Shown piece after piece: positions 11,464 through 20,900 of a DNA stretch of 64,000 bases. The DNA comes from Cryptomeria japonica (Eukaryota > Streptophyta > Pinopsida > Cupressales > Cupressaceae). The notes beneath the pieces are model-generated. The model ran no database searches. It had not been told where the DNA came from and saw only the letters and a list, made by a program, of their open reading frames with translations. Position 1 is the first letter of the stretch, and the number at the start of each line of letters is the position of its first letter. The position numbers were made by a program, and so were the translations under genes. The DNA is taken from positions 912,213,009-912,277,008 of the forward strand of contig NC_081414.1 in the NCBI RefSeq assembly GCF_030272615.1, given 5' to 3'.

Positions 11464-12934
11464 GGTCTTTCCCTCAGGAGTTGGAAGATCCTGCTTCCAT
11501 ACTTTAATTCTATTTTCTCAAAGGACAATCCTAAAAATCCATGCATTGCAAACAACTTTTTACACCTTTGTTGGTTGTGGTGGCGTCACAGAGAGTTTAC
11601 ATCAATAAATGAAGAACATGCCAATGCTTTTAATGCAGCAGTAGAAGTCTATCTCTTATTCAATATCTCTAGTGAAACTCCCATGATCTTTTGTTGGAGT
11701 AGAATTTGTTATATTCTAGAAAGGGTCTTGTCCTTTGTTGATGGGATATTCATCTACCTCAAGAAATAACTGTTCTTTTCTCCAACAAGAAGTGGAACTA
11801 AATGAAGATCTAGCACCATGAAATTAATCCTCAAAAGGATTACTATAGTTAGTTTTGGTAGATAATGATCTGGGTAAAATACTAATGTGGCTTTACGAAA
11901 CATTATGTACTAGCTTAGCATACTCTAACAACTTTGGTGCGACATGCTACATCCAATTAAGTCTCTATCGGTATCTCTATTGTGTTTATGGATTGGGATT
12001 CAATGTACTCTTTTTATACACAGATTTTAATTTCAACTGAGGAGGTTTGTATGTACTTACTTGTCTTTCGATTGTATCCCTATTTCAAGAATTTCTTCTA
12101 TCAACAAATCATTTGTTGTAAGTTGTACAAGTGGAAGCTTGAACATGCCTTCCATGCTAGCCTTGTTGATACGTTCAACACCATCTTGTGCAACAAATCT
12201 TTAGAACTCCATTTTTTCCGAATTGAAGAGTGAGTAGTAGGGACAATCTAGGACACTTATAGAGGTTTTGCAAGAGAGATACATAGACCTAAATATTATG
12301 GCTTAATAATGATCAATAGGTAAACAGATAAGAAACTCTCAATATCAAAATGACTTTCTCAATTGTCTTTACTAGAAATGGATAGATTTGCTAATAATGG
12401 CTTTATGATTGTATGTCAACTTTAGACTCAATCCAAGAAGAGCTATAACTAATATGCGATATCTAGATTTATGATCTCTATAATATAACAATCCCATAAT
12501 TATGTTTCCACGCATCTATACCACAACACAAACATCATGCTAGTGTTCAACCATAACAATTGATATCCTAATTATAGAATGTGAAATATGCACATAACTA
12601 TGAATAAAGATTAAGAAAAACAAAGAAAGATGCTTATTGCAAACATAAATAACTAATGGACAAGAATTGAATTCATTGTAGATAGTTTTGAATATCAAAT
12701 TCACTTATTTGTGTGCATTTAGTAACTCATGTACTTGTGGCCAACCATTTATCTCTTTCATAAATTAAACACTTATTAATAATATTAAATGGCTGAGTAA
12801 TTATGTTTTAGTTGAAATTGAAAATAAAATATTTTATTTTAGGACAGCTCACACTATTACCCTATCATATTTTAGACTCTCGGTTTTGTTAGTAGTGGTT
12901 TGATGTCTTTGGAGCTAATCATTGCATTTCTTTA
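11464..12934. other. 5' arm of CACTA copy 1, no gene recognised
   Basis: AT-rich, with only short unconvincing frames. It has no visible relation to the 5' arm of CACTA copy 2 (39835-44841). It probably holds the promoter of the transposase gene, but no motif is clear enough to mark. Confidence 0.4.
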
Positions 12935-13675
12935 GTTACGTTTGCCAGCCTACTCCCAGCCTATGCCAAAATGGGAGCTTTGGAACAGGGTATGGACATC
13001 CATCAAAGCATAAAAGATAGAGGAATTTTGTCAGATGTAGTTGCAACTGCACAAAATGGATTTGTTGAGAAGGCTTTAGAAACTTTCAAGCAAATGCAAT
13101 CGGCAGGTGTAAAGCCAAATTCCACGACCATTGCTACTATCCTCCCAGCCTGTGCCAAAATGGGAGATTTGGAACAGGGTATGGACATTCATCGAAGCAT
13201 AAAGGATAGAGAAATTCTGTCAGATGTTGTAGTTGTAACTACCTTGGTAGACATGTATGCAAAATGTGGAAGCATAGACAAGGCACGTGAACTATTTGAT
13301 AGAATGCCTGAAAGAAATGTTGTCTTGTGGACTGCAACGATTGCTGGATATGCACAAAATGGATTTTTCGAAAAGGCTTTAGACACTTTCAAGCAAATAA
13401 AATTGGAAGGCATAAAGCCAAATTCCACAACCTTTGCCAGCTTCCTCCCTGCCTGTGCAAAAATGGGAGCTTTGGAACAGGGTATGGACATCCATCAAAG
13501 CATAACGGATAGAGGAATTTTGTTAGGTGTTGTACTTGCAAATGCCCTGCTTGACATGAATACAAAATGTGGAAACATGGACAAGGCTTGTGAATTGTTT
13601 GATATGATGCCGCAAAGAGATGTGATCTCATGTGAACAATCAACACGCACGTATACGGGAGGAAAGGATTGCTGA
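12935..13675 (+). pseudogene. PPR (pentatricopeptide repeat) gene fragment captured in CACTA copy 1
   Basis: The frame is open from about 12935 to the TGA after GGKDC. It encodes plant PLS-type PPR motifs: LLPAYAKMGALEQGMDIH, KALETFKQMQSAGVKPNSTT, LVDMYAKCGSIDKARELFDR, MPERNVVLWTATIAGYAQNG and so on. Three near-identical GxLEQGMDIH..I blocks are present. The first unit has lost about 45 codons, joining SDVV directly to ATAQNGF. There is no start, no organelle targeting peptide and no E or DYW tail, and homology stops after MPQRDVIS. PPR proteins bind organellar RNA; this piece is far too short and truncated to be functional. It lies inside the transposon, 0.5 kb from its terminus. Confidence 0.85.
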
Positions 13676-13932
13676 TACAAAATTGAACGCTCACTCCTCA
13701 ATCATAGTTCTATGGTTTTACGAGATTAAACTAGGACAATTAACCACCACATGTATATTTTTTGCAACATGAAATTAAAAACTAGGGCAATTTGAATCTA
13801 CCTCCTGCGTGGGATTGCCTTCGATGCGGGTTTGATGTTCTTGGGGGTTGAAGTTGCCACAGATGCCTACGCGGGATTGCAATTCACAAATGAATTCCCC
13901 GCCTCTTTTTTTATTTTGTAATGGCCACTATC

Positions 13933-14135
13933 GTCGGAATTACGACGAACTCAAGCACTTTTTTGAAAAAAAGAAAATTCTCATTGCTAATGCCTTCTTC
14001 GTCGAAACCAAATGGGTAATTTCTGTCGGAATTACGACGAATGCGGGCATTTTTTCAAAAAAAAATCAAATTTGGCCACAATATACCTTCTCCATCGGAA
14101 ATCTCAGTCGAAAATCTAGTCCAAATGTATTAGTG
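13933..14135. repeat. CACTA copy 1 terminal inverted repeat and subterminal repeats
   Basis: GTCGGAATTACGACGA occurs at 13933-13948 and again at 14024-14040. Related GTCGAAA and ATCGGAAAT pieces lie between. The terminus ...CCAAATGTATTAGTG ends at 14135. Copy 2 has variants of the same repeats at both ends. In plant CACTA elements such subterminal repeats bind the TNPA-type protein. Confidence 0.75.
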
Positions 14136-15149
14136 CCAATAGTTAGGTAGTTTATGCAAACACTCACCACCTCTCCTGAAAAGTAATGAGTTTGGAAGAA
14201 CTCACTACCCCAAGGTCTCTGTAGTCAGGTCTCGATGGTGATGGATAGCCCAATGGTTGATGTGGTTATACCTGTAAAGGGGCCTGCTGGTTAGAACTAA
14301 ATCTCGCTGGTTACGGATAATTGCACTTCCTCTTTTTTTTTTGTATTTTATGATTTAAGATTCTCTGGGGAAATAAAAATACGAAGCGTAAGGGAAACAA
14401 GAAAATAATGATAAAGATCAATATAATGACAACTTAATGAACTATTCAATTAGTTCCCTGCAATCCAAGCAATTATCAAATATTATCCAAGTTAGCATTC
14501 AACAACGGACCTCCAGAAAACCTACAAAATCATCAATTTCACAAATCTGTGGAAATAAAATCATCAGCAATATGGCCTATCACAGTAATTCTCATACACC
14601 ACTGACGTGCGCAATATGATTCATAAAATGATAGACAAAAATATTAAACCACGTTGCTAACTCAAAACAATAGACGTTACCAGATTACACAGAACAATTT
14701 GGTAGCATATAAACATAGATCAGACAATCTACAAGCTGCTTTTCATATTAAACTCCATGAATGTATAACAAAAATAACTCAAACTTCTTAATAATCTGCA
14801 AAATACTCTAAAATCTCTAAGTAGGCCACAAATCATCAATTTGGGACCCTTACAAATGAATCTAACTTCTCAATTTATAGAAGTTTTCCACCTTACTATC
14901 TAGGAAATAACTCTACTCTAAATTAAGAACTGATCCTAGGAGTCGCAGTTAACTTGCAAGTTTCTGCCTTGATACTCCACTTAACAACTACAAAATGGGG
15001 ATTGCATGAGCACTACAAAGACCCTGCTTGGTGAGCCACGTTTTCGCAATCATGCAAAATTTCTCTCAAAACTAGAATTTGAGTAGGAGCAGCAGTTTTA
15101 AAAATACAAGAAAAAGCTTTGCTATCTTTAGTGATTGTGTGCTTATCTT
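14136..15149. other. Spacer between CACTA copy 1 and family B
   Basis: Apart from a possible SINE at 14200-14345, I see no coding or repeat structure here. It is probably the 3' flank of family B. The CACTA target duplication would be CCA at 14136-14138, but its partner on the other side is not in view. Confidence 0.4.
14200..14345 (+). repeat. Possible tRNA-derived SINE
   Basis: TAGCCCAATGG (14245-14255) fits a Pol III A box at 10 of 11 positions. GGTTAGAACTA (14289-14299) is a degenerate B box at tRNA-like spacing. A T-rich run (14330-14342) follows. No target duplication was identified, so this remains tentative. Confidence 0.3.
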
Positions 15150-18100
15150 TTATTTCTTGGAAAAAGCCTTATAATTTTCAATTATACATGCAACTTCTTG
15201 GACTGGAGGATTGGCTACATGCTTAATTCTAAATTTATATTTCTTCAAAACCTCATCCGCATGTGCTCCTTGCTCCTCTAACTCCTTCACCGTATCCGCC
15301 ACCTCTTGACACAGAGTAATCAGCTGCGTGTATCTATCCATAAGGGCGACATCGAACTGGGCAACAAGTCCTAGGTTTTGTGCCTCATACGCATCCTACT
15401 GATTCAAAACTTGCTGCTGATCCATTATTCCGGTATCAGCTATTCCGAGGCCAAAAAGTCCCAGTATATTTGTCACAAAATTCTCACATGACAAAATTTC
15501 CTTGAGGAGAGGGTCCTGAATGTTAGTCATATCCTTGATATACTGTTGATACATCTCTATCTTCAGCTCCAAAATATATACATAGGACTATAAGTTTTCA
15601 TAGCTATCCCCTCCTAAGAGATCCTCTTCTACTACCACCTCTTCTCCCAGTCGTAGTATCCTTTTCAAAATTTGGAACTGTTTATTGAAAGTGCTCTCCT
15701 TACGCTCCCATTGTGTGAAGCAGGTTGCCAAAACTCCACCTGCCTATACCGCCTTACGGTATATTTCCATTGTATTCTACAGAAAAAATCTAATCTTGGC
15801 CGCATTTACCTGGGTCCAAGATTTGGCGGCAACAGCCACTCGTCTCACCTCTAGTAGTGCCTTTACCTCTCCCTCTGGCAGTGATGAGGTTGAAGGTAGG
15901 TCATCAGTTCTACAAGAGTCTAGAGGTTTACACATTTCTATCAGGAGCCATTTATATTGCCCAATTTGTGCCTTAAGCTTGATATTTAAGGTGTGCTCCT
16001 TTTCCACGCGCCCTCTGACAACACTTGTGGCTAGCTCCAAGGTATCCAGCTCTCCCCACTTGGTTTGCTTATCCAAATTTACCTAGGATATTTGATATTT
16101 GGGAGAAACCTGTCCTTCGACTTCATGTGGTACTGCCATGTCTGCAATCACCTCACCGGAATCTGTCTTTGATAAATGATGGATGGTTTTTAGCCTTTTA
16201 ACCTTTGGAGGTTCCTCAGTGATTATTTGTTGTAGAGTGACTTCTGGGAGTTCTGCTTTTCTCTTTTTCTTCCCGAAGCTGAACTCCAGCCATTGTGGTA
16301 TATCTTCATCTTTATCACCTTGATGTGATACAATATCCCCAGTTATGAAATGAACCTCTGCCTGCTCCTCTGCTTCATCTCCTACTTTGGCTCCCGTTTG
16401 CCCAAGATCTTGGAGCAAGGAAATCTGGTGGGCTGGGTTCGCTTGGAGAGCTTTTTGTTTGTGCAATTCTCCTAGCTTGCCACTGACCTCTTCATTGAAT
16501 GCCATTTCTTCATCACCTGGCTCCGTCTCTGCTTGCCCGACTGCTATATCCTTAAGAAGGTCTTCTTGATCTTGGGGCGTTAGGATCAACCTTTCATTCA
16601 ATATGTCTTTTGCCTCACCCCCTTCGCCTTCTAGTGACCGTTGTTTGTCAAGATCCTCTTCTTCTTGATCGGAGTCAGACTCGACGTTTCTAACTTTCAC
16701 CCCTTCAGTGGTGGAAGTGAAGCCTTGCACTCCGGGCTGCCTTGTAGATATATTGACTACTGGTGGTGTAGGAGAAGTGGTGCCTGGAGAACTTGTTGTA
16801 CCTATTGAAGGTGGTTGAGTGGGTATCTCCTTAGTAGCTTCTACATTCTCTTCTTGTTCCTGGGTACCCTCTCCTTCGGTGTGGCCTATAGCCATCCTTA
16901 GTGGGAGAACTTTGGCAAGTGGCACCACGCCTAGCCCATCGGTCACCCCTAGGTCTACAACCTTCTTTAATAGTACAGACTCCCTCATCTTTTCCTGGAG
17001 TTTCTTCAATAAGTCCTCAGTGCTCTCTTGAGGCTTGTCTTCCTCACCTGGGTTGATGGAGGTATTCTGCCTTGAGGCTGACCTTGTCTTTCGAGCGTAT
17101 TCCTTATGGCCTCTTGACTAAGGTACCCCTGAAGTGGATTCCTTCTGTTTTGTTTTTGATATGATGGGCCTCACCCTCTGGCTTAACCATTGTTTAGTTC
17201 TATTGATGACCGCCTGGGAGACCTTCTCCATATTTGTATCTTCAGTTGCAGACCATTTTACTGGGGAGAGGGGCCTCTTATCTATCCCTAATTCTCTATA
17301 GACTGGATCAAGTAACTCTCCATCATCCCTCAGGTCATTTGGGAGGTTAGTCTCAATACCAAAATCCCTTACCCGTGGGACAGATAACCTATTATAGTTC
17401 TTTTCCCTGACCTCGAAGCTATCTTGTGAGTTGGCCCAAAAGTCTTCCAAGTTGGGCCTGTGCCCCTCATATGCCTTAGGAATAGCTTGTTTGAGTTTCT
17501 CGTAGGGATCATAAAGTTCCCTAGCATGATCATATTTCTTTTTTTTAAATCTTGAAGCTCTTGTTCCACCAACTTTTCCACTTGTATTTTGGAACAAGCA
17601 AAGTATCCAATAGACACCAAGAAATCAATTCCTGTTTTATGCTTTGATGACAACAGTGACTGGAGGCCTACAAGCTACCTTACATATTCTAGCAGAATCA
17701 CCCTATCATTGCAATAACGAGGCCGCAACATTGGGTTCCCTGTGAATCCACTAAGCCTAATGTAAGTGGAGCGTGGGTTTTGGATGAACCAACATGCCCA
17801 CTCCCGGATGATAGCCATAGCCTCTGGGCTAATTCGATATCCTGCATCCCCTGTCAATTTGATGATTATTGGGAAAACAAAGGCATCATTAACCCTCTTG
17901 AAATTCACCTTAGCATTGGCTAGATTGAGTTGGGAATAATACTCCCATATCTTCTTCTGTCCTTCCTTCTCTCCCAATTGTCCTTCCACCTGTAGGCCTG
18001 GGAATTTTCCAACTCTGGCAGCTACCCAGATGACATATGATGTGAAGAAGAATTTTTGTGTGTGTTGCACCTCTTTCATCTGCTTACAGATATTATCAGA

Positions 18101-18772
18101 GAGGATTTGTGGCCAGTCAAAGTATTGTTTCCCTATTAAGATAGTGCTCATGAACTGGAACATCCAGGGATGGAAGTACTTGCAGTCCAGCTTGCCAAAG
18201 GCCCTGCTAAGCATAATGATTAGGTCCTTTTGGGATTCTTTGAAATCTACCCTTAGGATCTCTGTTGCCTTAAGCTCTGTCTTTCTTTCTTCTTCTAGCC
18301 AGTTGGCATTCATGTGCCTCTTGTTGGCTGATATTTTGTCATTCCACGCCTTTAAGGCCTCTTCCTCAATTAGTAGAAACACTTCTTCCCTGGTGGGGAT
18401 ACCAAAGACGAATCCAAGCATATCTAGGGATAAGTCTACAACTATTTTCCCCTGTGCATCTGCGCACTTTCTATTCTTTGGATTGAAAAATGGGGCAATG
18501 GCCATTATTAATTCTGGTGCCTACAACGATTGTGAGAATACAGTGGCCTCTACTAGGCCAGATCTCTTGATTCTTCGGTGGAGGGCCTCTAGGCTAGGTT
18601 TATTCAACTGAGTTATGATATCTTCTATTTCTATATGACCGATTTTAGTGTCTGTAACCCATCTGATTTGATCCTCAAGCTTTAAGACATGAACCTGTTC
18701 CTAGTAATGGTACTTCATGGTAGTTGGGAGTCTATCAATTTCTTTGCCTCTTTTGCTAGTGGATGAGTCCAT
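15150..18772 (-). pseudogene. Unrecognised large ORF, family B, interrupted only by TAG codons
   Basis: ATG at 18772 (MDSSTSKRGKEIDRLPTTMK) opens a frame of about 1200 codons ending in TAA at 15150-15152. In-frame TAG codons lie at 18701, 18521, 17675, 17118, 16083, 15777, 15744, 15588 and 15396 (lowest base of each). There is no in-frame TGA or TAA before the end. One frameshift sits at an A8 run near 17541-17550. The N-terminal part is globular (WACWFIQNPRSTYIRL, GFTGNPMLRP, LLEYVR). The middle is acidic with Pro/Thr-rich and NLS-like basic patches (GKKKRKAEL, PPKVKRLK). The C-terminal part is helical and charged. The GF-G-P-L-P...E..R block aligns without gaps to family A, where the residue at the TAG of 17675 is Gln. 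No known domain is recognised. A palindromic minisatellite lies just upstream. Confidence 0.7.
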
Positions 18773-18837
18773 CTAACCACTCGAACCTGCAAGCCAAACA
18801 CAAATCTTCAGTCTCCAAAATTAAGCATAAACTTTAA

Positions 18838-19640
18838 CTTGCTTCGGGACTTCGGGGTCCTGAGATCCCGGGTTAGGCACAAGAGGAGAAGGCTCGGAAC
18901 TTCGGAGATCCGAGGTTCCGAGGTTAGGTCTATACAAAAACCTCCCGGAACTCTGGGGTTCCAGGCTCATGGAATGGGGTGATCCGGAACTCCGGGGTGG
19001 TGGGAAGGCAAGGCACCCGGAACTCTGGGGTCAAAACTAGGGCACACAAATAAATGCGAAAAAAAATGAAAGAAAATAAAACAAAAGGAAAGAAAAGGAA
19101 AACTAACTAAGAAAACACAAAAAGGGCGAGAAAATTCACCAACCTGGTGAATCGAAGTGCCCTAAAATGCCAAACGAAGCTCGGAGGTTCGGAAGTTCAT
19201 GACTTGGAGCTCGAGAGGAGGAACTGTGGATGCACAAATGAACTTTCAAAGTCCATTATCTCTATTTATAACCCCCCAAACTCATCCGTACGAAAGCATT
19301 AAACACAACCTCAGGACTCCGGGGTCTTGAGGTTGTGTGCTCGACAAAAGGAAAAGAACACTGCACCCCAAAACTCTGGGGGTCTGGGGTGCGGAAGCAA
19401 GCAGCAAAGACGACCTTGAGACTCCGGGACTCCGGGGTTCTAAGGTTGACAACAAAAATGACCTCGGGACTCCGGGGTTCCGAGGTCAACAACAAAAAAG
19501 ACCTTGAGACTCCGGACTCTGGAGTTCCGAGGTCAACAACAAAAAAGACCTTGAGACTCCGGACTCCGGAGCTCCAAGGTAAAAACAAAAAGGACCTCGG
19601 GACTTCGGAGTTCTGACATAAAAACCAAAAAAAAGGGGGT
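18838..19640. repeat. GC-rich palindromic minisatellite upstream of family B
   Basis: Variants of a 40-50 bp unit, GACCTCGGGACTCCGGGG-TTCCGAGGTC-AACAACAAAAA, repeat most cleanly at 19400-19620. Looser versions (CGGAACTCCGGGGT) occur from 18840 to 19030. Each unit is itself an inverted repeat (GACCTCGG against CCGAGGTC). The stretch is strikingly GC-rich for this window and lies just 5' of the family B ATG, in the position of a leader or promoter. Confidence 0.75.
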
Positions 19641-19689
19641 CCACATTTCGACTCAAGGAGACTAATGGGGAAACAGATATGCTAGGCAT

Positions 19690-20588
19690 AACAAGCACCA
19701 TGTCCAAAAAACTAATTACCAGGTCTCCTTCTTGCCACAATTTCTTCTTCCAAATGTTGTTCATGATTTCTAACTTGCTCCGCAATCTTTTCTAGCAATG
19801 CTATAGTTTTTCTATATTTGGCAAATTCAATTCGCTTTTTCCATGCAAGAGACTGCAATCCTAGGATAATATTCCCTTGCTTAGTTGCTGGCCAATTTAG
19901 GTCTGGATTATCAAATGGAAGCTGATCATCATGAGGGAGAACCATCTGGGACAAGGAAGCTCATAATGACATGCATTACTCTGATCGACTCTTGAAGGTG
20001 GTGCATTAAATTTCCCATGAAAGACGATAATATCAAGTTTTACGACATTCGCCACCACCTTTACGTGCTTCCAACTGTTTGATCTGTCATTAATTATAGT
20101 ACTTGCAAATCTTTCCTTGATATGTTTCTTGGAATTTGAGCATAGCATGGTGACAAGTTGAGTCGGAACCGCGACGACCCCAACACAAGGTTCTGCCGTA
20201 TCAAGGCTTGAATGCTAAGAAAACAAGGTTAGTCCATATGGATCGCTTTACAAGGTGGTGGCACTTGAGAATCGAGGCGGGATCTTTAGATCGCATAGTC
20301 GTGAGAAATCAAAACTCCACAACCAACGACCGAGACTTCAAGTTTTTCAGAAACTTCTGTCCAAGCGATCAGAATGAAGAAACTAAGGAAACAAGTCAGA
20401 CAGTCGGGAACTTATAGAAAATCATAACCCCACGACATAGTTATGAAATACAAGGGACAAGTGACTAAAGTTGAAAACACATAAAAGCCATGATTCGAGA
20501 CTTAGATTATCAAGCGAACAATAAGGTTCGCGATGCAGGGGCACACAAAGACCCAAAAAGTATAAAGAGAACAAGGCTTGGATAACAT
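19690..20588 (-). repeat. 0.9-kb dispersed direct repeat, left copy, with exon-like ORF
   Basis: It is homologous along its whole length to 51516-52409 in the same orientation. On the minus strand, SNACHYELPCP is followed in another frame by MVLPHDDQLPFDNPDLNW, LEKIAEQVRNHEQHLEEEIV and a GTAATT donor-like site. An acceptor-like CCCAG precedes ATGGTT. The frame change is shared by both copies, so it is ancestral and fits an intron or frameshift. I do not recognise the protein. The two copies could be parts of one retroelement family. Confidence 0.65.
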
Positions 20589-20900
20589 TGGATCTGACTA
20601 GGGACTGCATTTTGTGTAAAAATGCAGAGAACTCTAGAAACTCTAGGATAGACCAGTACCTGTCCATTGGGCAATAGAGTCAAGAAATGGCAAAGGATAG
20701 GGAGCTGCTTGCAGAAGGGTGGCGGGGAGCTGGGCACGAGCCAAAAAGAGACAAGGCGAAAAGGAAGCTAAACTAACCACACACACCAAACCACCTAAAA
20801 ATATATATACATGACCATAAGGCCCTACCTCAAGGGTACTCAAGATTGCTCAAATGTATCCATTAACAGGCTGAGAAAAGTAGGCACCCGTGCAAAATAA
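20589..20900. other. Spacer, nothing recognised
   Basis: It lies between the end of the 0.9-kb repeat and the TAA of the gypsy leader ORF. No conserved frame or repeat was seen. Confidence 0.35.

Larger units (their letters stand above)
3605..14135 (-). mobile_element. CACTA (En/Spm-type) transposon copy 1, left end not found
   Basis: The minus strand carries, in element order, a transposase-associated domain, TNP2 transposase, DUF4218, DUF4216 and a Transposase_24-type protein: the standard plant CACTA set. The right terminus is TAGTG at 14131-14135. Read on the minus strand it begins CACTAATACATTTGGACTAG, matching the ends of copy 2. GTCGGAATTACGACGA repeats lie just inside (13933-13948, 14024-14040). 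The transposase block 3605-11463 is colinear with 30640-39834 of copy 2. The left terminus is not seen, so family A may be nested or captured in this element, or the element may be truncated. Several frames are broken, so it is not autonomous as it stands. Confidence 0.85.

Noticed and set aside
15150-18772. Programmed amber readthrough or a variant genetic code as the main explanation for family B
   Set aside because: Copia stops at known Gln positions, frameshifts in both families, and stops other than TAG in neighbouring elements make decay of methylated CAG sites the simpler account. Kept as a test, not a claim.
19262-19785. Repetitive frames across the GC-rich minisatellite
   Set aside because: They follow the repeat in several frames with no start context or conserved domain.
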